Below, in pieces: positions 39,663 to 54,546 of a stretch of DNA of 64,000 nucleotides. The stretch is taken from assembly GCA_003439945.1 (NCBI GenBank), contig QVRM01001394.1, positions 1 to 64,000 on the forward strand. The letters are read 5' to 3'. The stretch is from Dermanyssus gallinae. Its lineage: Eukaryota; Arthropoda; Arachnida; Mesostigmata; Dermanyssidae. Position 1 is the first letter of the stretch. Each line of letters starts with the position of its first letter. The notes under the pieces are model-generated. The model was not told the origin of the DNA. It did not search any database and saw only the letters and a list, made by a program, of their open reading frames with translations. The translations under genes were made by a program, and so were the position numbers.

Positions 39663-40197
39663 GATAAATACGTAAATAGGAATGTATAGACTGATCGATA
39701 TAACCGCGTATAAGCGGCACCAGCAACAGCAGCGACGACGACGACAACGCCGGCGATAGTACGTCGGCGGACGTACCACGTACTACGAGTGAACAGTACC
39801 AGTACTTTTGTATGTGTATTTGCAGTGGTTGCAGCTGGTATTGCTGGGTAGTGAGTGGTATTTGTTGCTGGTGACGTTGTACGCGTAGGTGCAGAACAAT
39901 GTTTCTTTGGCGGCAAATCAACCAATCAGCCAGCCAGACGACGACCAGCCAATCTGTCAGCCAATACGTCTCTCTGTATGTTTGTCTGTTTATCTGTATG
40001 TCTATTTATCTGCTGCTGTGTTTCTGCTTGCGCGCCGCCTGCCTATATCTTTCTGTGTAAAGCTGCTACTGCTGTTGCTGTTACAAAGAAAAAGCCGCCA
40101 CCGCCACCACCACTGGGTGCACCGCGGAACAACCGTCGCGACAGACGAGACACCTACCACAATCAATCGGCCCAATCAGACCCACCACCTCCCGATC

Positions 40198-40238
40198 CGA
40201 ACTACAGTCCTCCGCTCTACCAACTGAGCTATCGACGG
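40198..40238 (-). pseudogene. 5' half of a tRNA-Tyr (GTA), 3' half missing
   Basis: The minus strand reads CCGTCGATAGCTCAGTTGGT, then AGAGCGGAGGACTGTAG. This is the acceptor 5' strand, D arm with A box, and anticodon stem and loop of eukaryotic tRNA-Tyr up to the usual intron site after the GTA anticodon. The expected 3' exon with a GGTTCGANTCC T arm and an acceptor complement was not found in the next few hundred bases. It is therefore a truncated copy, a tRNA-derived repeat head or a gene with a very distant 3' half. Probably not functional. Confidence 0.75.
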
Positions 40239-40431
40239 CACTCCCGATCTGACCTGGCCAGACCAAACCAGACCCAGTCTATGTGAGAGAGAGAAAAAGA
40301 CAACGAGACACGAGAGGAGACGAACAACGGCAACGACAACGACAGCGAAAACGGCAAAGGCCAACCATCAACCAACCACCAATGAACGGAAAAGGAAAAT
40401 TTGTCAATTCAGCCACCGTCGAATGAGAGAG

Positions 40432-40463
40432 AACTCTCTCGACACACCGAGGTCGAGAGAGTT
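40432..40463. repeat. Inverted repeat, 12-bp arms, 8-base loop
   Basis: AACTCTCTCGAC at 40432-40443 and GTCGAGAGAGTT at 40452-40463 are exact reverse complements. Confidence 0.95.
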
Positions 40464-40931
40464 GGGCGGCCAGCTATCAATTTCTTCGGGCTTCAACGGG
40501 CAATCGAATGACGACGCACTCTCCGGCAGGCGAACAAAAAATCGAGAGTTTGACTCCGTCTTGATTCGATGTCTGGCTGGTTGACTGACGCACAGATAGC
40601 GCACGCATGGACGACCCAGACATCACACGGAGAGTCGTCGGACGAGTAGACATAAATACAACGCTTCACACACACACGTTGATCGATAACTCGACGACTA
40701 CTGGAGATAAAGTAGAAGATATTAAGCCAAGATTGTCTGCTGGCCTGTAAAGAGCCGAACTGCTGAAATGTTTGCTGCCAGCATCAGCAGCGGCCGATGC
40801 CTCAGCAGTGGCAAGAGCAAAAACAGCGACCGAGGTGTACATAAAATGCCGACCCGACGAGTTCGGTCCTTGTTGAAAACGGCCATTACATGGCGTCAAG
40901 AGTAACAACATAACCAGCATCATCATCACCG

Positions 40932-41035
40932 TGACTTCATCCCCTCATCATCATCATCTCATGACTTCATCCCCTCATCATCATCACTATCTATAAGCAG
41001 TCAGCAACATCACCCCCCCCCCCCCCCCCCCCCCC
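40932..41035. repeat. 30-bp direct repeat followed by a 23-base poly-C run
   Basis: TGACTTCATCCCCTCATCAT occurs at 40932 and again at 40962. A run of 23 C lies at 41013-41035. Such runs can form i-motif or, on the other strand, G-quadruplex structures. Confidence 0.9.
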
Positions 41036-42194
41036 GACAAAACCAGTTATTTAACCAACTGTCGTCCTCATACGCTAGGTATACCTTCATAGCCGATATA
41101 TTGGCATTGTCATTGCACGGTTGTTATTATTATTGCTGTTGGTTTCGCTGATATTGTTGTTGCTGTTGTTGTTGGTGTCGTTTGTGCCGCTGTTGTTGTA
41201 TCGTCTAAACCACAGCAGCATTGATACCTATATATAACAACTAACCTAGCCCCACTCAGTGAAGCGCGTAACTATCATTACACTTGGCTGTCCGAATAGA
41301 CACACGCGCCACGCGGCAAAACGCGTACTGACAGAATCATTAGTCGATACTGTTGTCGCTGAGTATTGTCAGTTTGCTGACTATCATCGTTGTTGTTTTG
41401 CTGCTGCTGTTGTCGTTTTTGTTGTTGTTGTTGCTGCTGCTCCTTCTCCTATTGTTGCTGTAGTTGTTGCTGTAATCACTATTGTTGTTTCTCCTCCGGC
41501 TGCTCCTTCTGTTGCTGTAGCCATAGTAGGTGTTGTCCCACATCGAACTGCTTACGGCGCTTCAAACATACTTTTAAGCGTCATAAGCGCAAATATTGAC
41601 TGCTAGGAAAACAAACGACAAACGGAGAGAAATGGAGCAAAATGGCGACAAAGGAAGGCAGGGCGGTGCAGTCAATATGCAGTCGCTTGCAGGGCTTGTC
41701 GTTCTCGCTAGGGATTAAGAGTGGATAGAGGCGTTAACGCACGAAACACTTACTTAGGAGTCATCATCCACTTACCGCCCTAATACCCCCCCACCCGCTT
41801 CACTGGATCGGAAAGCGAGCCATTTCCAGCACCGACCAGCAACTGTTGACAATATCAGCTCGCCGCTATCATCGCCGCAGCCGGACGACTAATTGCGAAA
41901 CAGATTTCCCGTTCCCCGCAACGTCCGTTACATAGGTCGACACCACCTCTTCGTTATTTTCCACCTGCGCCGATAGACGTTGAATTGAGTCATTTTGTAC
42001 ATTTGTAGGCTGTAACTATCGTGGCAAGTAATGCACATCGTGTTCTAAATAGGGAATTCTATTTTGAAACTGCCTAAAAGCTTCACAGTAATCCAATTTT
42101 TGTACCGGGCTGGGGGGGGGGGTCAGAACAACAGTTATGGGCTTGTCGTCAGCTTCGATTATTTACAAGCCCAGTGCAACATCTGACGATCATA

Positions 42195-42196
<2 letters not shown>

Positions 42197-42242
<46 letters not shown>
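42197..42242. repeat. (AT)n tract
   Basis: About 46 bases of pure alternating AT. Confidence 0.95.
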
Positions 42243-42245
<3 letters not shown>

Positions 42246-43041
42246 ATTTAGATTTGCATCTCCTGCAATCGGTCATACTCATTCTCATAGTCGCCGTCAT
42301 CATCGTCTTCAAGCAATTCACAATTGTCGACTCGTGGTCGGTTGGCAATGGCTATAACAATTCGAAGGAGATGATTAGTCAGTCGATTTGCTCACACCAG
42401 ACCAAAGTGTAAGCATGCAAATCCAGTTGACATCCGTCCGTTGTTTAGAGATATCCCTGTTGTACAGTTGGCGCGATCGAAGTCGAATGTCATCGTGACA
42501 CCAGCTTCTATGCTTCGACAGCAGAGTTAATCGTTGAGAAAGTGATAGAAATGGGTGTCGTTTTTGTTGTTGTTGCTGCTATTGTTGTTGCTGTTGTTGT
42601 TGTTGTTGTTGCTGCTGTTGTTAGGGGTTGCGGCGGTGGTGGTGGAGGTGTCTAGACGACGCGATCTACCAGACGACAAGGACCCTGTTTTTTCATACGC
42701 GTACCGACGCTGACTGACTGACTGAATGATGATAATGATAGCAGACGTAAATATGTGCGAGACTCATTTGGGAAAATTATCATCTAATTGACCGACCGGT
42801 GCATTGTTGTCGTCGTCATCGACGCCGTCATCGCCGTCATTACCATCATCGCCGTCATCATTACCATCATCGCCATCATCATCATGATCAGCATCAAGGC
42901 AATCATCAATCATGCCCTATGTAAAAGGTCATCGTATGCACGACGGACCTTTGATTGGGTGGCTAAATGACTAAGTCGGGGAAGGAGTGACGGAGTGGGT
43001 CGACCACCAGTTAGATCTATTGGCGCCGCTTGTTCTGCCAG

Positions 43042-43314
43042 TTAGTTGCTGCTTGGGTGGGTGTTTGATTGGTTGGTTGGTTGGTTGGATGGGTGAAGGT
43101 CATCACCAATGTTCCGTCGATTAGGCGTCACCGTACCAACCACACTGACTGTAGACGGGCTCGAAACACCAGCCAACGAGCGTTTAGGCAGACTGTGTGG
43201 TGTCTGCCAAGAAACGCCGCCGTTGTTGCTGCTGCTGCTGCGGCCGCAGCTGCTGCTGTTGCTGCAAAGTCTAATCATCGTACGACTCAAGCGGCACGCC
43301 GTGTAACACCACAC
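43042..43314 (-). CDS. Possible exon, unrecognised open frame
   Basis: A 90-codon frame with ATG start and TAA stop. It has a Ser/Asn run coded by AGC/AAC and a more protein-like middle (GVSWQTPHSLPKRSLAGVSS, then PSTVSVVGTVTPNRRNIGDD). The plus strand over the same bases is also open (MFRRLGVTVPTTLTVDGLET from 43109), so strand is uncertain. No domain recognised. Confidence 0.15.
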   Translation of the reverse strand: MWCYTACRLSRTMIRLCSNSSSCGRSSSSNNGGVSWQTPHSLPKRSLAGVSSPSTVSVVGTVTPNRRNIGDDLHPSNQPTNQSNTHPSSN

Positions 43315-43894
43315 GTAATGTCAGCCGCTTCGACGAGCGTAGCGAAGTAGCGAAAGCGAATACACACAAAGGCCACCATACGGCAAAATACACGAAGGCA
43401 CAAAGCCCACCAACGAACGACAACAATCGAGTGTCGTCATACACGTTTCGAACGACGCCTGCTCCTCGACGCTCGGGACGCTCAGCTGACTGTTCCGATG
43501 ATGACTCCTAGTTAAAATAATGCTGTTAGTACAGAAAAGTAGTAGTAGTAGTAGTAGTTAGTAGTTAGTCACAGAAAGGACGGCATTGTGTGCAGCAATA
43601 CGACGTGTCGCAGCACAGTATGAGAAACAGATGGATGAGGTTTGCACCGCAGAGGTAATGCTGAACTCAGAGTGGAAAGCAGTAGGCAGGCCGAGTAGAA
43701 ATTTAGTGATATGTTTCCTAGTCCGTGGATTTAATCATAGACGCTGTGACAGACAGCATGTTTTTCGTGTACTCTAATCATTAAAAGCAAACTACTATCA
43801 TGAATTAAGTACACGTATAAAAAACATATTTATAACTAACGTTTAGATCCAATGAGGAACTATTTTCGTGCGGAACAATAATGATAAAATACTG

Positions 43895-43929
<35 letters not shown>

Positions 43930-44740
43930 TATAATTTTTTTTCGTCTGAATTTGCATCTTTGCAAGCAAGCATGTTCTAAACGAATCGTTTGAAAACACG
44001 TTGACGAAAACCTTCCACCGCTGAAGGCCGATCGCGCACACAAGCTTAAATGAGATCTTCGACACCGCCAGCAGCAGCGGCTGCAGCAACAAGCACGAGG
44101 CAATTTTTGAAGCACTGTCCTAGATCAAAAAGCTCACGTCAATGACATAATCGGTTAGCGGGAATTACAGTCACGACCAAGTCCGACCGCCGATGAAAAC
44201 AACAACAACAGTAACAACTGTAACAGCAATCACAACAACAATCAAAGCCGAACATAAACTGATCGTAATTTGTTGTTAAATTGATACATAAATGCAATGG
44301 CAATGAGGACGAAAGTACCTGATCGCCAACGGACGGTAGCAAAATCGCCAACGATACCAACAAGCGCACCAAGAACAACAGTCGGGAGTTCTAGTGGTGA
44401 TTTCAAATTGCTTCAACAACGAGAACAACAACAACAATAATAGCAGCAAACAACAACAATAACGACCACAATAGCAGCAGCAGCAATAACAACAACAATA
44501 ACATCACACGCCACTTCTACTCCTACCAATGCTGCAGCGACAACATATCAACGAGCGAAACATTGCTGCCATTATGAATGCCCTCCCTGACTGAAATTGG
44601 ACGATTTGTGGAAATTATTATGGCCTTCCTGTCAAACACTGGATCATGACGCATTTCATAATGAGCCATGATCGCTTCGCTGGTTTGACCCAAATCGGCA
44701 ATGTGCTCACCACATGCGAGGCTAAGGGCTATACTCACAG

Positions 44741-44949
<209 letters not shown>

Positions 44950-45297
44950 ACTTGTCAGTAACCAGAATAAGCAAATGGCCAAAAAAATAGTTCACATCCT
45001 TTGTTCATTTTACTATAGAGCATTTGAATCTCGCCTGCAAGGAACGCCACGTCAACCTTGCCGTTTGAAATACCGTTCTAGCAGGTGTCATTCATCCACG
45101 TGCCTCTTCGTCGGTAGGCAGCGATAAGAGGCCTATACGGGTTACGTAATGTCTCGCGTTTCAAGGCTTGCTCGTTTGCAGCTCTTGTTATCGCGTCAAT
45201 CTGCTATGCATTCTTAGAGTTAACTAATATGACCTATGTGCGACGCGATATTTGTAGAAAAGATCGCAGACCAGCCGAAAGCCTAATACAAAAAAGA

Positions 45298-45558
45298 CTA
45301 GGGGGGGGGAGGCAGAAAGAAATGGTCTTTAATTTTAACGTATGATTGTACATCATACGCCTTAGGAAAAGTGTTTCTAATGATGGTGAATGCGCAGTTC
45401 TCTCTGACTTGCTCCGGATACCCTTTAGAAGCGTGACCGTGACTGCAAGCATCGGTCTGATGGCTAGCATTTTTGTTAAAGGCTTGTGGTGACAGTTCAG
45501 GGGAAGACGGGAAAACAAGGGACATCTGCAATCTTCGGTCGTATGACATAAGGCGCAT
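45298..45558 (-). CDS. Unrecognised open frame, possibly remnant of a mobile element
   Basis: A frame in a stretch almost free of simple repeats, with mixed composition (NASHQTDACSHGHASKGYPE, then QVRENCAFTIIRNTFPKAYD). A neighbouring minus frame over the same bases is also open, as expected for a decayed coding sequence with a frameshift. No recognised motif. Confidence 0.15.
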   Translation of the reverse strand: MRLMSYDRRLQMSLVFPSSPELSPQAFNKNASHQTDACSHGHASKGYPEQVRENCAFTIIRNTFPKAYDVQSYVKIKDHFFLPPPP

Positions 45559-45823
45559 GCAGAAAACGTAGACGAAATGTCTACATGACGACTCTAGAGG
45601 CAGATAAGTAGGATAGAGTGCAAATCATTATATAATACTAATAATAATAATAATAATAGAAGTAATAATAGAAACATAGTTAATCTAATACAATTGTAAG
45701 CATTGTAAATACCAATCAAAGTAATAATAATACAATATTAACAATTGCTATTATTATCCAGTCATAGCCATATCATGGTGGTGGTGATGGTAGTGCTTTG
45801 TCGCCTTCTTCATCATCATCACC

Positions 45824-45854
<31 letters not shown>

Positions 45855-47013
45855 CTCTGGTCGATCGACACAGAGATGATGGACTTCATGAAGACTATGA
45901 TGCGTTAATCTCGACTGTTGCGATGAGGCTGGCTAGCGACCGACCCACCAACCGACGGTACCTTCGCCAGAATGTGATGGACACATCATGACACGCTCAG
46001 CAAACAGGACACCTGTCGCACGAAGATCGAATTATAGCCACTCATGACGACGAGCAACTGTCAGCAAATAAATCCGTCACTCGGGCGAACCAAGGGGATG
46101 GTCGTAATCACGCTGTTGATGCGGCGGCTGCTATGGCTACCGCCGCCGCCGCTAGTACGGCTGCTCCGTATTGCCAAAGTGGGATTCCGCCTCTTCTGTA
46201 TGGTGGTCGAGCCAGGCTGAGCTAGGGAGGAAGAATCATGTCTTCTCAATCGCCGATCTTCTCCGAGATGACAAGCGAGCAAGCAGACGAGCAAGGGAAG
46301 TAGGTAGGGAGCGAGGGCACAAATGCAGAAAATCAGTCTAAATCAGCCTGACTTCGTCTTCAGGCCTCGTCCACGTCGAGCCAAAGTCGAAAAGGATCTG
46401 CGACGAAGCGGCCGTTGTTAAACGACCACAAATTAAAGTCGACGACGACGACAACGACAACGACAACAACAACAACGACGACGACGACGACGAAACTGAC
46501 GAGTCACGTAGGTGGTGGAACACGAAGAAGAAGTGATGATAACCTTTCATGTAACGCAGCAACAAGGTGACAGATATAAACTTGGCGGCGTCTTTGCCTG
46601 CACACATTCACAAACGTGTGCAGTAGAACACACACACAAGTACGTGCATTGATTGATTGATACCTCGCGAATGGGAGCAAGCCAGCTGCACTAGCCAGCT
46701 GGCTACCCCGTATAGGAAAAAACAGGAAAAAAACATGTGCATGGAAAATGTCGTCATTGTTCATCTCAAGATCATCACAACCACCATCATCATCGTCGTC
46801 GTCGTCCTCACCGACGACGACATCATCATCATCATCATCATAAACGACATCGTGACCCCATCGTGGACAGAATCTTTACCGATAAGGACAGACCGAATTG
46901 GGGGGCGAACTTTTGAACTGGAAGCTCATTAATCAAAAAGTGTACGAGCGGGCAAATGGTGAGGTGGCCTAATGCGGGCCAGATGCGCACTATCACCGCA
47001 TCGAGTGTGTCGG

Positions 47014-47060
47014 GCAAACGTGGCAAAGATTGTCGTTGCGACAATCTTGGCCACGTTTGC
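47014..47060. repeat. Near-perfect inverted repeat, 22-bp arms, 3-base loop
   Basis: Left arm 47014-47035 (begins GCAAACGTGGC) and right arm 47039-47060 pair at 21 of 22 positions around TTG. Confidence 0.95.
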
Positions 47061-48099
47061 TCTACAGCCACAAAAAGATGCGTCCAAGCGATCAGCCGAA
47101 CGGCGAGCATAAAACACCGCAGATTTAGCCGTTGCGACGGGGAACGACAAGCGGACGAAGTACGGGGGCAGGAAGGAAAAAATGGAGTGGATGAAGTGGC
47201 TGGGTGACGAAATTTTCCACCGCTTTTTCCTACGACCAGATAGTGAACACAGCGGACTAGTCCAACTGGGCAAACTCGCCGTATACACAACTGTATAATA
47301 CAATTAAATATAATATATTGCACGGTGGGCTACGTAACAATGGCGTGACGATAATGACGATGATGACAATAATCAGTTAAGAAGTCAGAAAAGGAAGAAA
47401 TAATCTCGTCGACCAGGATTAGCAATTAATTATATTTCGTTGATTCGACACTAGCAGCTGCAGCCGTTGCGGTAGTTGACCAACAGACAACCGAATTTGT
47501 GAGCTGGTCATGGCTGCCTACTAAGACCTAGTTGAGTACAGTATACGACCGTATACGACCTAACAGTACTCCGCGTAGGTTAGAGCAGTAGTACATTTGC
47601 GTCTACTGTGCTGTCCGTGCTGGGATTTCTGCCCTAATTCTGTCGTTCCAATGGTTGTTATTGCCCGCGCACAATAACCACATACGAATTCATCACCCTC
47701 ATGGGCGGCGAGCACCATCGCGAACAACGACCCTCCGTCATTAGCATAGCCGCGATTGACAACGACAATGTCCGTAATGGTGGCGATGACGATAGATGTC
47801 ATGTCTTACGAAGAGTACCAGCAACCAGTAGACGAAACATGATTGAATTGTAAGAACAAACATCGTTCATCCCAGTTTTGGCATAATAGATATCCTTATT
47901 CGTTCGTATATGCGTGTTTATTCTCTCGTTCGTTGCGGTGGGCATATATCAACTAGTTTAAAAATATGCACATATTATACACATTTCGTATCAACAACAA
48001 ACAACATTACGACGCTTCTCGGCATCTCTCCGCGCGTATGGAAGACGTGGGCGCCTGTGGGCGTTGAACGGAATGAATATGTTGCACTCGGAACCGGCT

Positions 48100-48500
48100 T
48101 CTCCCGCCCCCCCTCTCATACATTATCAGGTCGTCTGCATAAATAGCGTAGCGCAACAGAAAATCTCGGCGCTCCGAGGATATTTGCTCAGGGAAGTAGT
48201 CCCGCAGAACGGAGAACAGTAGGAACTTCAGATGATTACCCTGCGGCAACCCTGTAGTTTGCAAAGAGGGTGGTATTCGGACAACCCGTCATCGATAGTA
48301 AATCTGTTCCTCTGGAAATTGCTGGGAGCAAGCCCAACACCTTTGAGAGTATAGCCACGCTTAGAAGGAGGAGGAGATGATCGACAGGTGCGGCTCAGGT
48401 CAAACGCAGCTTTGATGTCCAGCGGTAATTTTTCGGCGAGAAAGTGTTTCGATTTCGACAACCCAGCAGGCCGCACGTAACCTGCTCTAAGATAGATCAT
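48100..48500 (-). mobile_element. Decayed non-LTR (LINE-type) reverse transcriptase fragment
   Basis: Two overlapping minus frames carry reverse transcriptase motifs in order. The 5' frame has LDIKAAFDLSRT (motif A, 48388-48422). The second frame has TTGLPQGNHLKFLLFSVL (motif B) and then RYAIYADDLIMY with the catalytic YADD box near 48115-48145. The spacing and the LPQG/YADD forms are those of non-LTR retrotransposons. The frame changes near 48230-48260, and the sequence between motifs A and B is altered, so the copy is not functional. No intact endonuclease, ORF1 or 3' tail could be seen around it. A nearly perfect inverted copy of its 5' edge lies about 100 bases away at 48543-48575. Confidence 0.85.
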
Positions 48501-49151
48501 TGAACTTTGCCTTCCACAAAGCAGTTATATCTATATATATATAATCGAAATCAAAACACTTTTTCGCCGAAAAAAATATATATATTTATATATATGTCGA
48601 TTAAAAAGTAAAAATGAGCACACGCTTGAGATAGACGGCGCACTATCGTACCGACTGGGCTCTGTTCTTCAATGCGGCCAGTGAAGGAGAAAATCATGCC
48701 GTCGGATTCATATATATAAACATGGCTAGCGCGCGGAATCGTTTATTTTATTTCACGTGATGCTGTTATTCCTGTTCTTCCTCTTTATATTTTTATGATT
48801 ATTTATAGTATTGTCTATGCTGATTTACGTCTATGATGATGATGACCCGTTGTTCGAATCGAATTCGGTTTCTCGCCGGCGGCGGCTTTGCGAATTTATG
48901 GATTCGATTAAAGTCTTGTTTGTGGTAGACTATTGTAAAAACAGAAATATCAGCAGTATATCCGTTCGTGTATAAGAGAAAAAAAGAACTGTTTATATTA
49001 CAGACTGGTAACATAGTGGCACAAAAACAACAAAAAGGCTATTTAGATTGTAATCGTAGGAGTAGTGCGCAGCAACAATCATCACATTTAACCTCTAACT
49101 AGAGAAGTCGTGGTGTGGTGAAACAGTAATGCTCACCACTTGTGATTGTTC

Positions 49152-49153
<2 letters not shown>

Positions 49154-49216
<63 letters not shown>
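49154..49216. repeat. (TA)n tract
   Basis: About 62 bases of pure TA, followed by CATATGTATACATACATAG. Confidence 0.95.
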
Positions 49217-49221
<5 letters not shown>

Positions 49222-49514
49222 GTATACATACATAGTTAAACGTGATCGCCTAAACCAGGCTTGTGTTGTTTCTATATAGGTACAGATCGCGGAACTGTCC
49301 GATGTGTGTTTTCGCTTGGAAAACAAAACAGGCTATAGACTTTTGGACATTGGCCGTAATATTCGGGAACGTTCACTGTTGTTGCTGCTGCTGCTGCTGC
49401 TGCTGGAATTTAACTAAACAGTGCGCCGTGCTACAGGTCAGTCAACAACAAGCGCTACGTAGAACGAAAGGCGTACAAAAAAGACTGCTGACGACGAACG
49501 CGGCAAAGTATGTC

Positions 49515-49937
49515 TCATGCCGACGTAAAATGACGAATCCAAATACCTCGTGACGAGTCTGGCTCCCTCTCTCCCGCCAGTGCCAGGCTGACAGGGGCTC
49601 TCAGGCAATTCTCAGTCATCTGTTCTGTTTTGTTCAGCGAAACAGTATCATCGTCATCATCGTACCAATAACGCGCGAGTGTTATCCATCGTGTTAATAC
49701 AATATATGTAGATGACACTAGCCAGCCAGCCAGGCACGACGTCATCATACGAACACACCACCGCCATACAAAGCCAAGAGCGCGCGCAGTGTCCGGTCGA
49801 TGGATGGCGATTCGATCGACGAATTCGCTAAAGTTCGATTCGTTGAGCAGAGAGTAGATGCGCATGTTGTAGTTGCGTGTGGCTATGTACGCATACGCGC
49901 CCATACGTGTGTATGTATGTGTGTATACGTGGAGCAT
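49515..49937 (-). CDS. Unrecognised 140-codon open frame
   Basis: Begins with a real ATG (MLHVYTHTYTRMGAYAYIAT) and ends at TGA. Unlike most long frames here it is not mainly triplet repeat. It has a mixed section (NESNFSEFVDRIAIHRPDTA), a hydrophobic section with several Trp (about residues 55-95) that could be one membrane segment, an Asp run, and a polar C-terminal end. I recognise no domain. It could be part of an exon or a chance frame. Confidence 0.22.
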   Translation of the reverse strand: MLHVYTHTYTRMGAYAYIATRNYNMRIYSLLNESNFSEFVDRIAIHRPDTARALGFVWRWCVRMMTSCLAGWLVSSTYIVLTRWITLARYWYDDDDDTVSLNKTEQMTENCLRAPVSLALAGEREPDSSRGIWIRHFTSA

Positions 49938-50273
49938 CGAGCAGCTGGGTCGTAGCGAGAATTAGAAGGCGGGCGATTAGCCCGAAACGCAACGGTATTG
50001 GGTAAACGGGCGCAGGTAGGTAATCGCGGAGCGAATGCCATTCTGTTGGCGCGCTTCTAGCCCGCCGACTTGATCACCGCAGATCACATCACAGCTAAAC
50101 AGACGGACGGGCGGCCAGAGCAAGATGGAGACCATGGCGCCATCTGGCGGCATGATGCCGAAATTCCTGACTTAAAGCCACTTGCCCCCCTACATTGTAT
50201 TGTGTGTGCGCGTGTGCTAGAAGTGATAGTGGACGTAGCAATTCAAGCATTGGTAGTTGCATTAGCAATACGA

Positions 50274-50306
<33 letters not shown>

Positions 50307-51005
50307 CAAAGGCAGGCGGAATAGCGGAATTTGTCTTGGCTTTTGTTGTTTTGCCAAGGCGCGCCAGAATCGCCAAGAGTTATTGTCTTGTTGATCATTC
50401 AGCAACATAGCCCCTCTACCATTTGTTTTTTTTAAACCCGACGTAATTAGTACGTTAGCAGTAGTTGGCATGACGCAGTTGTCAAGGAGAAGATACATCA
50501 CACAATGCAGCGAATGGCAGCAACAACAACAACAACATTAACAATAATAAACAACTAATAATAATAAACTTATAACTATAATAGTACCCAGTATCACAGT
50601 AAATGTACCGTAGGAGTGTTAGTGAAGGCCGGCCGAGAGTTATGCTAAACGCAGCTATTTAATTATATAGGCAATTAGGAACAATGTGTGTAACTTTGCT
50701 GGCCATCGCGATCACGGAGGCAAAGGGGGGATGGGGTGAAGGCAGCCACATCATGTACCTGAGTTTTCAACTACGGGTATCGTGATTTGAAGCATGAACA
50801 GTATGTACATAACTACACCTACTAACGAAATTACAATTTCTTCTACGAGACACGGGTAGCAACCGCGAGAGCGAGGGAGAGAGAGAAGAGAGAGACGGGG
50901 AAAGAGGTGAAATGTAGAAGAAAATTGAACAGGTCTGGGGGCTAAAAGCAAAACGTCTCTCGAATTGTAATAGTACAAGTACCTGAAGCAGCAGTAGCTT
51001 AGTTC

Positions 51006-51298
51006 TTATGGTGGGTATTGTTGGCTAGCTCGATAGTAGTAATGCTCAAAGAAGCTTGACCAGCGTGTTTCGTCGTTCTCATCGTCGTTGTCGTTATTGT
51101 TAACGACGTTGTTGTTATTGTTAACGCCGTTGTTGTTGTCGTTGTTGTTGTTGGCGTCATCGTCGCCGATGCCTCCTTCGAGGCGCTCATGATGCGGTTG
51201 TGCTGCTGTTCCGGATGAGGTAGTCGGTAGTCGAGGGTGGGTGAGACTCGCTGGTTGACGTCGCCACCGGCAAGCCGAACTTCGCGCGCACGCCGCCG
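51006..51298 (-). CDS. Possible terminal exon with two open frames, unrecognised
   Basis: A ctgctgctgctgcag acceptor-like site is followed by about 290 bases open in two frames. One frame ends NDETRWSSFFEHYYYRASQQ, then YPP and TAA, after an Asn/Asp-rich stretch. The other reads VNQRVSPTLDYRLPHPEQQH and then a long threonine run. Both contain a CAA/GAC triplet repeat, which keeps frames open. I recognise neither. One of them may be an exon. Confidence 0.18.
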
Positions 51299-51350
51299 CT
51301 GCAGCAGCAGCAGCACTTCAACCGGCCTCGCATTGTAGCAAGGCCAGCAG

Positions 51351-51486
51351 AAGCAACAACAGCAACAACAGAACCAGCACGACCAGAAGCAGCATCAGCA
51401 ACAACAACAACACCAATAACAACAGCAACAACAACAACAACACCAATAACAACAGCAACAACAACAACAGCAGCAGCAACAACATT
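51351..51486. repeat. CAA/CAG triplet block with an internal tandem duplication
   Basis: AACACCAATAACAACAGCAA occurs twice, about 33 bases apart, within a CAA/CAG tract. Confidence 0.85.

Positions 51487-54546
<3,060 letters not shown>

Larger units (their letters stand above)
36227..44740. other. Repeat-rich sequence without a recognised gene
   Basis: Triplet tracts: CAA/AAC at 36960-37065, CAT/ATC at 37775-38070, CAA at 38520-38620 and 38760-38840, GTT/GCT at 39005-39240, GGT at 39360-39392, and GTT at 41140-41205, 41385-41480 and 42560-42622. There is a TAGA-type tract with (TA)n at 39525-39661 and (TA)n at 42197-42242 and 43896-43922. Long minus frames at 38676-39443 (255 codons) and plus frames at 38154-38904 consist of homopolymer runs (Thr, Gly, Leu, Asn, Gln) and are not called. 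Confidence 0.55.
44950..48099. other. Mixed non-coding sequence
   Basis: Includes AAT tracts at 45635-45670, CAA at 45820-45852, a CGA/CAA block at 46438-46496, ATC/GTC triplets at 46765-46845 and a hairpin at 47014-47060. Minus frames at 46838-47323 (161 codons) have no recognised motif and no splice support. Confidence 0.5.
48501..51005. other. AT-rich then mixed sequence; one long (TA)n
   Basis: An inverted copy of the retroelement edge lies at 48543-48575 amid TA runs. (TA)n at 49154-49216 is about 62 bases. GCT repeats at 49380-49404 and TA at 50275-50303. The plus frame at 49263-49553 has no support. The 49.5-49.9 kb frame is listed separately. Confidence 0.5.

Noticed and set aside
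45234..45558. Overlapping frames considered as an endogenous viral element
   Set aside because: No recognisable viral motif; the evidence is only open frames in a repeat-poor stretch.
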